From: Pseudoprevotella muciniphila | GTDB taxonomy: Bacteria > Bacteroidota > Bacteroidia > Bacteroidales > Bacteroidaceae | Reading direction: 5' to 3' | NCBI RefSeq assembly: GCF_003265305.2 | Contig: NZ_CP033459.1 | Span: 1,302,001-1,366,000 of the forward strand | DNA length: 64,000 bases | Part shown: positions 19,416 to 28,287 of the stretch, one piece after another | How the letters are laid out: the number at the start of each line of letters is the position of its first letter | Numbering within the stretch: position 1 is the first letter of the stretch | Program-made: the position numbers and the translations under genes | The notes under the pieces: model-generated | The model's input: only the letters and a program-made list of their open reading frames with translations | Database searches by the model: none | Told to the model about the DNA's origin: nothing

Positions 19416-20906
19416 TTGAGAAGATTTGCCTTACTGCTTGCGCTCTGCTGCGCCGTGTTCTTCGCTAATATCACGGCTTTGCAGCCCGACATCATGGAAT
19501 GCCGCAACTTGGTGACCGCCCATGAGATGGCAACCGATGGTAATTGGTTGGTGCCTACGATGAACGGCGAACTGCGTTTAGAAAAACCACCTTTGCCCAC
19601 ATGGATTGCGGCGGCAACAGAGACAGTTTTTGGCGAAAACCTCGCAGCACAACGCACCATACCCGCCCTGGCTGCAACGCTGCTGGTGGTATTCTTCTTT
19701 CTTTTCGCAAGGCGACTGACAAAGAGTAACACGTACGCCTTCATAGCGTCGTTACTATTGTTGTCGTGCTACAACCTTATTATGCTGGGGCGCACAGCAA
19801 CGTGGGACATCTATTGCCACTCATTCATGATGGGTGCCATCTATTTCCTGCACAGAGCCTTTGTGCCTTGCAAGAAAGATGATGACATAAGTTCTGAAGA
19901 AGATGTGAGCCACTGGGCAGATTTACTTGCCGCTGGCGGACTGATGGGGTTGTCATTCCTGAGCAAAGGACCCATTGCTTTCTATGCCCTGCTCCTACCC
20001 TATCTCATCTGTCTCTTTTGCTACTTCAGACCGCACACGAAAGGCAAATGGCTACCCATCACAGTTGCCATTGCCATTTGTGTGGTGATGAGTTCCTGGT
20101 GGTACATTTATCTGCATTTGCTCCATCCTGAAGTGACGCAGCAAGTGGTAGAAAAAGAGACTGGGGCATGGACAGGGCACAATGTCCGCCCGATATGGTA
20201 CTATTGGCGGTTCTTCACAGAAGTAGGTGCTGCCACACCTCTGATGCTCCTTGCGCTCGTCATACCTTATTGGAAGAAACGTATCCGCCTCAAACGTGAG
20301 TATCTTTTCGCCATCACATGGGTGCTCGTTACGCTCCTGCTACTCTCGCTCTTCCCCGAGAAGAAGTACCGCTATCTGCTGCCCATACTTCCCTCCTGTT
20401 GTCTCGCTATGTCGTTTCTGGTGCTCCACTGGAAAGAGCGTGGCATAAAATGGGTTTATCGGGCAGTAGTCATCGTGGCTGGACTGTGGGCTGTTGTTTG
20501 CATTGCCGCATTGCCTGCCATAGCGAAGATGTTTGGTGGCGAAAACTATCGCAGCATATCCGAAACGAGAAGCATGAAGCAGTTGGACAACATTCCCTTC
20601 TATTGCGACAAGAAAAACGGTCTTCGCATAGAATTCGTGTATTCGTCAGGACGGAAAATAAAGGAAATCAGTTTCAACGACACAACAAACATACAAGCCA
20701 TGCTACCATGCGCCGTGCTCACTCGGGAACGTATTGGCGAAGAACTTCCCGCTGACTATTGGCAATACGCAGACACCACCTATCTCGGACAATTCGACGA
20801 GAACCACCACAACAAGAAAGACAAACACTATACCAAAAACCTCATCTACCACCTGACATTGCTGACCAATAAGCATACAGGACAAGAAGCAAGCACACAA
20901 CAATAA
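19416..20906 (+). CDS. ArnT/PMT-family lipid-linked sugar transferase
   Basis: Integral membrane glycosyltransferase (GT-C fold) of 496 residues. It starts at TTG; the closest ATG would remove the first membrane helix and the conserved loop. The first periplasmic loop carries the family signature ECRNLVTAHEMATDGNWLVP followed by GELRLEKPPLPTWI, matching ArnT and its D/E-containing catalytic loop. About ten further hydrophobic helices follow. It moves a sugar from polyprenyl phosphate onto lipid A or another acceptor on the periplasmic side. The next gene makes the polyprenyl-phosphate donor and the third is a LAB_N membrane protein, so the three form one envelope-glycan operon. Donor sugar and acceptor are unknown. 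Confidence 0.88.
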   Translation: MRRFALLLALCCAVFFANITALQPDIMECRNLVTAHEMATDGNWLVPTMNGELRLEKPPLPTWIAAATETVFGENLAAQRTIPALAATLLVVFFFLFARRLTKSNTYAFIASLLLLSCYNLIMLGRTATWDIYCHSFMMGAIYFLHRAFVPCKKDDDISSEEDVSHWADLLAAGGLMGLSFLSKGPIAFYALLLPYLICLFCYFRPHTKGKWLPITVAIAICVVMSSWWYIYLHLLHPEVTQQVVEKETGAWTGHNVRPIWYYWRFFTEVGAATPLMLLALVIPYWKKRIRLKREYLFAITWVLVTLLLLSLFPEKKYRYLLPILPSCCLAMSFLVLHWKERGIKWVYRAVVIVAGLWAVVCIAALPAIAKMFGGENYRSISETRSMKQLDNIPFYCDKKNGLRIEFVYSSGRKIKEISFNDTTNIQAMLPCAVLTRERIGEELPADYWQYADTTYLGQFDENHHNKKDKHYTKNLIYHLTLLTNKHTGQEASTQQ

Positions 20907-20924
20907 AGACAACGACATATTCCT

Positions 20925-21659
20925 ATGCAACAGACCAGAAACTACGAATTCACCATCATCGTACCCGTATATAATGAAGAAGACAATCTCGCCAACGTGG
21001 AAGAGAAACTCGCCTGTTTCCTGCCCCATGCAGAAGCAAAAGCCTGTGTGTTGCTCGTGAACGACGGCTCAAAGGACAGCAGTCTTGAGAAGATTAAGGA
21101 AATTTGCGAACGACAGCCAGATTTCTTCTATATCAGCAGTTCGGAAAATCACGGACTGAGCACAGCCATGAAAGCCGGCATTGATGCTGCGGAAAGCACA
21201 TACATCGGCTACATTGACTCCGACCTGCAGACCGACCCGGAAGACTTCAACGAACTACTACCATTCCGCACTGATTATGAACTCGTTACAGGCATTCGTG
21301 CCAACCGGAAAGATTCCTTCTTCAAAAATTTCCAGTCAAAGTTTGCCAACGGGTTTAGAAGAATGATGACAGGCGACACTGCCACCGACACCGGTTGCCC
21401 GCTGAAAGTGATGCGCACCGAAGTGGCGAAGAAATTGCCGTTCTTCGACGGTATGCACCGCTTCCTGCCCGCCCTCATGCTCCTCGAAGGCGGCAAGATG
21501 AAGGAACTGCCCGTCCGCCACTATCCGCGCACTGCCGGTGTGTCGAAATACCACCTCTGGAACAGGCTTGCAGGACCTTTCAAGGACTGCTTTGCCTACC
21601 GCTGGATGAAGAAACGCTACATCCGCTATACCATTGATGAACAAAGTGTAGAGAAATGA
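20925..21659 (+). CDS. GT2 family polyprenyl-phosphate glycosyltransferase
   Basis: Protein of 244 residues with a DPM1/ArnC-like GT2 domain: FTIIVPVYNEEDNL, VLLVNDGSKDSS, GLSTAMKAGIDAAESTYIGYIDSDLQTDPEDF (DxD-type metal site), then TDTGCPLKVMRTEVAKKLPFF. It lacks the two C-terminal membrane helices of ArnC/GtrB. It transfers a sugar from a nucleotide donor to undecaprenyl phosphate on the cytoplasmic face, supplying the ArnT-like enzyme. It starts 18 bases after the preceding stop, and its own stop overlaps the next ATG (ATGA). Confidence 0.9.
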   Translation: MQQTRNYEFTIIVPVYNEEDNLANVEEKLACFLPHAEAKACVLLVNDGSKDSSLEKIKEICERQPDFFYISSSENHGLSTAMKAGIDAAESTYIGYIDSDLQTDPEDFNELLPFRTDYELVTGIRANRKDSFFKNFQSKFANGFRRMMTGDTATDTGCPLKVMRTEVAKKLPFFDGMHRFLPALMLLEGGKMKELPVRHYPRTAGVSKYHLWNRLAGPFKDCFAYRWMKKRYIRYTIDEQSVEK

Positions 21660-22336
21660 CCGTACAGACCTCATCACTTGCCGTCTATGCCATAGGGTTC
21701 CTTGCACAGGGATTCTTCTCCGCCCGTATGCTCATACAGTGGATCATGTCGGAGCGGCAGAAGAAAGTGGTTTCGCCCAACTGGTTCTGGTCGTGCAGCC
21801 TGATAGGTTCGGCACTGCTCTTCATCTACGGCTACTGCCGCCACGATTTTGCCATCATACTCGGGCAACTCATTTCCTACTATATCTACATCTGGAACCT
21901 TGACGTTAAGGACATTTGGCGCAAAATACCCCTCGCCTTCCGCATCATGCTCGCCTCGCTGCCAGTAGCGGCAGTAGCACTTATGCTGAGCGATGCTGGG
22001 CAGTTCTTCAACGACTTCTTCAACAACGACAGTGTGCCGTTCTGGCTACTCGTCTATGGTTCGGCAGGGCAAATCATCTTCACCATACGGTTCATCTACC
22101 AATGGTACTATTCCTATCGCCGCCACCAGTCCATCCTGCCTATCGGGTTTTGGATTATCAGTCTTGTAGGGTGCTTCATAATAGTAAGTTACGGCATATT
22201 CCGACTCGACCCCGTACTTATACTCGGGCAGTCGGTGGGATTCATCACCTACACGCGCAACATCATGATATACAAGAAAGACCATAAAGAACATCCTTCT
22301 CAACAGCAGGAAGACACCATCAGTGAAAACGCATAA
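21656..22336 (+). CDS. Membrane protein with two LAB_N domains
   Basis: Protein of 226 residues built from two copies of the LAB_N unit (named for the N-terminus of some lipid-A-disaccharide synthases). Copy 1, residues 9-80, contains FLAQGFFSARMLIQWI, VVSPNWFWSCSLIGS and GYCRHDFAIILGQLI. Copy 2, residues 128-208, contains GQIIFTIRFIYQWYYS, SILPIGFWIISLVGC and GIFRLDPVLILGQSVG. Each has about three helices and a PQ-loop-like Ser/Leu-Pro turn. The role is unproven. Coupling by a 4-base overlap to the GT2 gene suggests handling, perhaps flipping, of the polyprenyl-linked sugar. No ArnE/ArnF flippase is present in the operon. Confidence 0.85.
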   Translation: MTVQTSSLAVYAIGFLAQGFFSARMLIQWIMSERQKKVVSPNWFWSCSLIGSALLFIYGYCRHDFAIILGQLISYYIYIWNLDVKDIWRKIPLAFRIMLASLPVAAVALMLSDAGQFFNDFFNNDSVPFWLLVYGSAGQIIFTIRFIYQWYYSYRRHQSILPIGFWIISLVGCFIIVSYGIFRLDPVLILGQSVGFITYTRNIMIYKKDHKEHPSQQQEDTISENA

Positions 22337-22355
22337 CGAAAAAACAAACGATAAT

Positions 22356-24467
22356 ATGAAAAAGATCCTCATCTCTATCTGTCTGCTGCTCTGCGGCATG
22401 ACATTGCAAGCCCAACAACAACCAGCGCTCATCCCCTATCCGCAGGAAATCAAAATGACAGGCGGGAAACTACCCATCGACAAGCACCTGAAGAAAGACA
22501 TTTCCATCGCACTGTCGGCACAGGGGAACAGCGGAAATGTGCGCATGGTCAACGACAAAACGCTGCCGGAAGAAGGCTATCGCCTGAACATCACCACCGA
22601 AGGCATCACCATCACCTACGGAACTCCCAACGGATTGCTGTATGCCTTTAACACACTTCAGCAACTCGTGCAGACCAGCACCGACAAAACACTGCCCACA
22701 CTCGAAATCTACGACTACCCGCAGTTTGAGCACCGCGGCTTTATGCTCGATGTGAGCCGCCACTTCTTCAGCAAGGAAGAAGTCAAGAAACTGCTCGACA
22801 TCATGGCATACTATAAACTCAACCGCTTCCACTGGCACCTCACCGACGACCAGGGCTGGCGCATCGAAATTCCCGAATATCCCAAACTGACAAAAATCGG
22901 TGCTGTTCGAGATTCATCACTGACCAATAAGGGCAGCAAACCTTTCTTCTACGACGACACACCCTACGGAGAAGGTTGCTACTACACCCTCAAAGACCTG
23001 AAAGAAGTGGTGAAATACGCTCAGTCGCTCGGCATTGAAATCATACCCGAAATCGACCTCCCGGGACACATGGTGGCAGCCGTGGCAAGTTATCCCGAAC
23101 TGGGCTGCAACCCCGACCGCCAAGTTAAGGTGCGCGTGCATCAGGGCGTGTCGAAAGAAGTGCTCAACGTGGGCGACGACCGCGTCATCGATTTCCTGAA
23201 ATGCGTACTTGGCCACGTGGCAGAAGTATTCCCCTATAAGTACATCCACCTTGGAGGCGACGAATGTCCCACCGATGAATGGAAAACAAACCCCCTGGCG
23301 CTCAATCGCGTGAAGGAACAAGGGCTGAAAGGTGTGGAAGAACTGCAATCGTGGCTCGTAGAAGAACTCGGCACTTACCTTAAGGAAGAATACAATAAAG
23401 ACCTCGTAGTATGGGACGAACTCCTCGCCCATTGGAATGACGACAACAAGATACGCCCCGTCATCATGTGCTGGCGAGGACTCAAATACACCAACGAGGC
23501 AGGACGCCGTGGTTTCAAGTGCATCAGCGTACCCAACTACCACAACTACCTCGACCTCATACAGGTGGAAGCCGACAAGGCAGACATCAACGAAGTGTAT
23601 CAGGGTGGCTATGGCCCCAAAGACGTGAACACCGTAGAACACATCTACAACCTCAACCCCGTTTCGCAGATGCAGGGCAACGAGCAGCACTGTCTCGGTA
23701 CACAGGTCAATCTCTGGACAGAATCGTGCAAAAACAACGAACAGGCGGAATATCAAATGCTGCCACGCCTTCTCGCGCTTGCAGAAACAGCATGGCTACC
23801 AGCCAAGAAAAAGAATTGGAACAATTTCTACACCCGTCTCCAAAGCCATGACGAAATACTCGGTGCCTTAGGTTATACCTACGCAAAACACTATTTTGAG
23901 CCAACTCCCAAGACCGATGCCGAAAAGGCTTTAGATGAGGGCATAATACTTCAGAGAGATGGCAAACCCAATGCTGTGGGCTATCCTTCCATTAAGGCAT
24001 ATCAAACACTTTCCGAAGACCTCACACACAACAAAGCCATCAGTGGCATCAACACATTCAAGAAGCAGGACATCACGATGCCCAAGAATGGTAACACTTA
24101 CACGATTATCTCGGCATCCACATACTACCTTGCCAAATATGCTGGTTCCACTGTCTATGCCAAACCAGGCGAAGGACTGCACCTGCACTACACACCGCAA
24201 AACACAAAAAGTGAACTTTGGCACTGCAAGAAGATTAACAAAAACACCTTCACATTCACTAATGCAGAAGATCCCAACGTAGTCATCGGTCCTGTTACCA
24301 TTTCTAAGCCAACAGAGCCCGCAGCACAGTACGATTACGTGTCTGGCACACTCCTTATGCAGCGTGACGATGGTCTCTTCCTCAATGCCAACAGCAGTGG
24401 CTGTGTCACATGGGGCACAGAGCAAAAAGTATGCTTCCCAGGCACTTGGCGACTTGTGGAGAAATAA
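22356..24467 (+). CDS. Secreted beta-N-acetylhexosaminidase (GH20)
   Basis: About 703 residues, started at MKKILISICLLLCGMTLQAQ (22356), a classical signal peptide; an upstream in-frame ATG at 22323 would hide it. A GH20b N-terminal domain (LIPYPQEIKMTGG, LLYAFNTLQQL) leads to the catalytic barrel: FEHRGFMLDVSRHFFSKEEVK, NRFHWHLTDDQGWRIEI, EIIPEIDLPGHM and the catalytic Asp-Glu pair in YIHLGGDECP near residue 302. After about residue 560 comes a strand-rich C-terminal part with YYLAKYAG and GLFLNANSSG, like a carbohydrate-binding beta-trefoil. It removes terminal GlcNAc/GalNAc from host glycans or mucin. It starts 19 bases after the LAB_N gene. Confidence 0.95.
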   Translation: MKKILISICLLLCGMTLQAQQQPALIPYPQEIKMTGGKLPIDKHLKKDISIALSAQGNSGNVRMVNDKTLPEEGYRLNITTEGITITYGTPNGLLYAFNTLQQLVQTSTDKTLPTLEIYDYPQFEHRGFMLDVSRHFFSKEEVKKLLDIMAYYKLNRFHWHLTDDQGWRIEIPEYPKLTKIGAVRDSSLTNKGSKPFFYDDTPYGEGCYYTLKDLKEVVKYAQSLGIEIIPEIDLPGHMVAAVASYPELGCNPDRQVKVRVHQGVSKEVLNVGDDRVIDFLKCVLGHVAEVFPYKYIHLGGDECPTDEWKTNPLALNRVKEQGLKGVEELQSWLVEELGTYLKEEYNKDLVVWDELLAHWNDDNKIRPVIMCWRGLKYTNEAGRRGFKCISVPNYHNYLDLIQVEADKADINEVYQGGYGPKDVNTVEHIYNLNPVSQMQGNEQHCLGTQVNLWTESCKNNEQAEYQMLPRLLALAETAWLPAKKKNWNNFYTRLQSHDEILGALGYTYAKHYFEPTPKTDAEKALDEGIILQRDGKPNAVGYPSIKAYQTLSEDLTHNKAISGINTFKKQDITMPKNGNTYTIISASTYYLAKYAGSTVYAKPGEGLHLHYTPQNTKSELWHCKKINKNTFTFTNAEDPNVVIGPVTISKPTEPAAQYDYVSGTLLMQRDDGLFLNANSSGCVTWGTEQKVCFPGTWRLVEK

Positions 24468-24493
24468 AGCCTATAAATACAAGGATAACATAG

Positions 24494-24548
24494 AATATAG
24501 TTCCTTTGCCGTATCATAATTGATACAATATGGCAAAGGAACTATATT
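24494..24548. terminator. Long hairpin after the GH20 gene
   Basis: AATATAGTTCCTTTGCC (24494-24510) and its perfect complement (24532-24548) enclose a second stem, GTATCA/TGATAC. A T-containing tail follows. It probably ends the GH20 transcript and marks the left edge of the AT-rich cassette. Confidence 0.7.
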
Positions 24549-24618
24549 TATATAGATGGGAAGATATCGGATTATATCTAATTTGAAATAAAATTGTTAG
24601 TGAACAGAAAAACCCCCA

Positions 24619-24660
24619 TTGCAAAGTGAAGTTTGCAAAATAATTCATAACCTTGCAAAG
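24619..24660 (+). promoter_or_regulatory. Candidate operator of the GHKL cassette
   Basis: The palindrome TTGCAAA-(6)-TTTGCAA at 24619-24638 and a further CTTGCAAAG at 24652-24660 lie 30-70 bases before the first gene of the GHKL cassette. The repeated TTGCAAA could be a regulator site; a perfect TAnnTTTG box was not found nearby. Confidence 0.4.
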
Positions 24661-24690
24661 AAAATTTAATAATCTTGATTTCTAATATTT

Positions 24691-26691
24691 ATGGCTAATT
24701 TAGAAAAAAGTTGTTGTTGGCATTTTGCAGAGCAGGCTGGAGGTCGTGAAGATGGTCCAAACAATCCTATGGATGGAAACTTCAAAAAGACACCTTATGC
24801 TTCGCTTATTCGAGAGTCTATTCAAAATTCTTTAGATGCAGCACTAGATGATAATCAACCAGTACAAGTTAATTTTGAAATTGGCAGAATAAGAGCCAAC
24901 GAGTATGAGAGGTTTTTTGAATTAAAGGGTCATATACAGGGTTGCATTGATCATTATCCTTCGAACGATGATGCTAAGGAAACGTATAATCCCATGATTG
25001 AATATCTCACTAGTATGGAAAGGTTTGACAATCTTTATTACATAAAGGTTTCAGACTTCAATACAAAAGGTATGAATTACAAAAATAGAACTCAATCTGA
25101 TTATACTAGTGAACCCTTTTATGCGTTTGTTAGAGCAGCAGGAGTTTCTTCCAAAAACGACAGCTCAGCTGGTGGTTCATTTGGTTTCGGCAAGGCAGCA
25201 TATTTTTATATATCCCCATTGCGGACTATTTTAGTTTCAACGAAAACTCAATATGGTACACATTTTTTTGAAGGGGTAGCATCATTGTGTACACATCGAT
25301 TTATGAACGATGGTAAGAAGTATGTTGCTGTTGGATATTATGACAATAACGATGGAGAACCTATAACAAAATACGATGATATTCCAGAAAAGTTTAAGCG
25401 CGATGAAACAGGGACTGACATTTTCATTATGGGACTTAAACTATCAAAGGACAAGGAAGAAGCCAATGGCGAAAAAACTGCGATATATAAAGAAATGATA
25501 GAAGCAGTATTACGCAATTTTTGGCTTGCTATCGAATTCGGAAAATTGGAAGTTAAAGTTGAAGATACTATAATAAATAAAGAGAATCTTCCTACTATCA
25601 TGGAGGAGTATTTCCCAGATAAAGAAGATACAAAAAGGAGAGAAAGACAATATAATCCTCGCCCATATTGGGAAGCGGTTCATAATAAAGAATGTGATAG
25701 AAATCATGTTTATATAGAGAAGACATACCCCAAACTTGGTCTTGTTAAGTTCTATGGCTTGAAAGTTCGTGGAGCACAGGATAAAATTCTATATATGCGG
25801 CGCCTACACATGCTTGTTAAGGCTCGAAGGACTCAAAGTGCAAATGGAATATATGGACTTTTTCTCTGCGATAACAAATTCGGTAATAAAATTTTAAGAA
25901 ATACTGAAAATCCTGCCCACAATGAATGGGCTGCTGGTAATTGGCAGATTGACGGCAAAAAAGCTAAAGATGGAATAGATGCTATAGAAGAAGTTGATAG
26001 ATTTATTATAGACGTTCTTGAAGAAATATTTGCTGGTCGTGAGAAAAATGTCCAACAAATACAAGGATTGGAAGAATTTCTATATATACCTACCGAACCG
26101 ACTGAAGATGATGACTTAGATAATGACTCTTTAACTGGGGAGCCAGTAGACGAAAGTGATGACGGAAATTCGATGTCAACAGAATTGTCTGATCCTATCC
26201 ATACCCCAATTGAAGGAAAAACAGAATTAGGAAAGGTTCTGATATCAGATACAAGTGCCTACATACAACGTGACGAACATGGGAATGTTTTATCTGGTCA
26301 CGGCATTCGAAAGAGGAGAAATCAAGGTGGAGGTGGAACAGGCACACGCAACATTGATGGACGTTATAAATCAGAAGATAAAGGTGTGAATGGTGAAGTT
26401 CTCCACGAAATACCTGTAACTTATAGAAGTTTTGCACAAAAGATAAATGATCGTGTTTTTCACACATTAGTCATTCATTCGGAATATGAAGTTGAAAAAG
26501 GTAGAATTGATTTGATGGTAGGAGGTGAACAATCTGATGATGTTATTAACATTGAGTATTGCTCCAAAGGTGATGTGCGCGATAACACAATTTCAAATCT
26601 TACGATTTCAAAAGGAAAAAATCTTTTAACGATAAGGTTTGCTGACAACATGAAGCATGCCGTAAAGCTTGATGCATATGAATCTAAATAA
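24691..26691 (+). CDS. GHKL-type ATPase of an uncharacterised three-gene cassette
   Basis: Protein of 666 residues. The N-terminal 200 residues carry the Bergerat ATP-binding fold: N-box RESIQNSLDAAL at residues 41-52 (Glu and Asn in place), a G1-like YYIKVSDFNTKGM near 120, and G2 GGSFGFGKAAYF near 161. Residues 200-450 are mixed; an acidic linker (EPTEDDDLDNDSLTGEP) and a glycine-rich hinge (RNQGGGGTGTRN) lead to a C-terminal domain of about 120 residues. No histidine-kinase, MutL or topoisomerase partner domain is recognised. The DNA is AT-rich compared with flanking operons. The next gene overlaps its end, so the three genes form one unit, perhaps a phage-defence system; that role is inference. 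Confidence 0.75.
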   Translation: MANLEKSCCWHFAEQAGGREDGPNNPMDGNFKKTPYASLIRESIQNSLDAALDDNQPVQVNFEIGRIRANEYERFFELKGHIQGCIDHYPSNDDAKETYNPMIEYLTSMERFDNLYYIKVSDFNTKGMNYKNRTQSDYTSEPFYAFVRAAGVSSKNDSSAGGSFGFGKAAYFYISPLRTILVSTKTQYGTHFFEGVASLCTHRFMNDGKKYVAVGYYDNNDGEPITKYDDIPEKFKRDETGTDIFIMGLKLSKDKEEANGEKTAIYKEMIEAVLRNFWLAIEFGKLEVKVEDTIINKENLPTIMEEYFPDKEDTKRRERQYNPRPYWEAVHNKECDRNHVYIEKTYPKLGLVKFYGLKVRGAQDKILYMRRLHMLVKARRTQSANGIYGLFLCDNKFGNKILRNTENPAHNEWAAGNWQIDGKKAKDGIDAIEEVDRFIIDVLEEIFAGREKNVQQIQGLEEFLYIPTEPTEDDDLDNDSLTGEPVDESDDGNSMSTELSDPIHTPIEGKTELGKVLISDTSAYIQRDEHGNVLSGHGIRKRRNQGGGGTGTRNIDGRYKSEDKGVNGEVLHEIPVTYRSFAQKINDRVFHTLVIHSEYEVEKGRIDLMVGGEQSDDVINIEYCSKGDVRDNTISNLTISKGKNLLTIRFADNMKHAVKLDAYESK

Positions 26692-27517
26692 CATATCACT
26701 TCCATACCCAGTTTTGGGCATAAGCGATGATATTTCACCATTGCTGCCTACCGATTGCGTTTCTGTATCAATGGAGCAAGATTTAAGGGATTATACGTTT
26801 AGTATCAATCTCAAATTCCAAAACGAAGATATAGAGCGTTTGATAAAGGAGGAAAAGGCAGAATACACTTGCGAATATTCATGTGCTAGAACTATGCTAC
26901 GAATTTGTCTAAAATCAGATGAGCCTTCGTTCACAATAACTATACCAAGACGGAGTATTAACGCTCGCCTTGAATTTAATTGTTTCGTTTCTGTCAAGTC
27001 ACCGATAAGCCAGTACGCCAATTCGGGCTTTAACGATGACTATTTAGGTTTCACCTTTGACCTGGAAGAAGGCGACATATTAGTAGCTTTCCCACAATTC
27101 CACTATGACGCGGATATAAAGTTTGACAGACTGCAAACAGCAGGTTCGTTTATGCAAATTAAGGAAAGCAATCTACATACGGAAGTCTTTTACGATATTT
27201 CTGGTGACAAAATAGATATTTGTCTTCCGACATCACATTATCAGTTGTATTGTCATCCTAAAGTTAAAGGAGCCATGGAAATCATCCATTCGTCGCTTGT
27301 AATGAACGCTCTTACCTACGCTTTACAAAATATACATGATCATGAAAATACGATGTGGGCAAGAGCAATTGACACAAGACTAAGGACAGAGGATGGATTT
27401 TCAATCGATGAATTAGAAGACGTATCCAAAATTCCCAGTTTAGCCCAACGTCTACTTAAAGATCCTTATAATCGATTATTCAACCACTTAATTTTAACAT
27501 CAACTCCAGAGGACTAG
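26678..27517 (+). CDS. Unknown protein, second gene of the GHKL cassette
   Basis: About 279 residues, started at MNLNNISLPYPVLGISDD; an ATG two codons upstream and a TTG are alternatives. All of these lie inside the end of the ATPase gene (overlap of about 14 bases), so translation is coupled. The first 200 residues look all-beta (SVSMEQDLRDYTFSINLKF, SFTITIPRRSINARLEF, EGDILVAFPQF) and the rest is helical (HSSLVMNALTYALQNIHDH). No signal peptide or known motif is seen. It probably binds the ATPase or the third protein. Confidence 0.7.
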   Translation: MNLNNISLPYPVLGISDDISPLLPTDCVSVSMEQDLRDYTFSINLKFQNEDIERLIKEEKAEYTCEYSCARTMLRICLKSDEPSFTITIPRRSINARLEFNCFVSVKSPISQYANSGFNDDYLGFTFDLEEGDILVAFPQFHYDADIKFDRLQTAGSFMQIKESNLHTEVFYDISGDKIDICLPTSHYQLYCHPKVKGAMEIIHSSLVMNALTYALQNIHDHENTMWARAIDTRLRTEDGFSIDELEDVSKIPSLAQRLLKDPYNRLFNHLILTSTPED

Positions 27518-27519
27518 AT

Positions 27520-28287
27520 ATGCAACTTCAACGAACCTTTAAGGAAAGTTATAAGAATAAGCTTCGCGACGCAGTAAAGTCTGGCGAAGCGATTGAACTG
27601 TACTCAAAAGATTCTTTTGAAATAGACAACCACTTTGTAAAAAGACTGGCAAATGTATATGAACCAGACTTTGACATAGGTGAAAAGATGTTGGAAACGT
27701 ATGACGATGATTTCAAGTCCGCTATCACATTGTACGAAGCATATAAGGAAATTTCTCCACTTTTAGCTTCTAGCGAAACATTTTGGGTATATTTGACGCA
27801 TACTACTTTGTTTAATTATACTCAACAACGCTGGCCAAATGTTTTGCGAAAAACTGCAACATCAAGTTATATATTAGACCATTGGTTTATGGGAGGAAAT
27901 GGCTTGTTAAGAAATGCTGCCGCATCATTATGGTGGAGTATAAAGTGCACATATGATGAAGAACGAAATAATAGATATGAACTTTCCGAAATTTTATTTA
28001 ACAACTATACCTTAAGAGTTAATACGTTTGGAATATCTACTATCATTCGCCATAAGGAAGCAATGATAGGTATTTTGGAATATATAAAGGAAAACCCTGA
28101 AGTTATGTTGTCGTTTGAAAATAGAGGAAGATTTATTTCTAAATATTTCAATCGATTGGGGGGGAGTAAAAATCTTTCATCTTTAGATAGAAATTACTTT
28201 AAAAAGATTTGTTATTCTTTACATGAAACAATAATGAGTATTACAACAAGGGAACAAACTCTAGATGAAACTTTATATTATGAATAG
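27520..28287 (+). CDS. Unknown helical protein, third gene of the GHKL cassette
   Basis: Protein of 255 residues, beginning two bases after the preceding stop. It is mostly alpha-helical, with a conserved-looking centre ETFWVYLTHTTLFNYTQQRW, YILDHWFMGG, LLRNAAASLWWSIKCTYD. The R-N-x-x-x-S-x-L-W-W pattern reminds me of the uncharacterised family DUF6339, an assignment I cannot confirm. Catalytic residues are not evident. AT-rich like the other two genes. Non-coding repeat DNA follows its stop. Confidence 0.7.
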   Translation: MQLQRTFKESYKNKLRDAVKSGEAIELYSKDSFEIDNHFVKRLANVYEPDFDIGEKMLETYDDDFKSAITLYEAYKEISPLLASSETFWVYLTHTTLFNYTQQRWPNVLRKTATSSYILDHWFMGGNGLLRNAAASLWWSIKCTYDEERNNRYELSEILFNNYTLRVNTFGISTIIRHKEAMIGILEYIKENPEVMLSFENRGRFISKYFNRLGGSKNLSSLDRNYFKKICYSLHETIMSITTREQTLDETLYYE

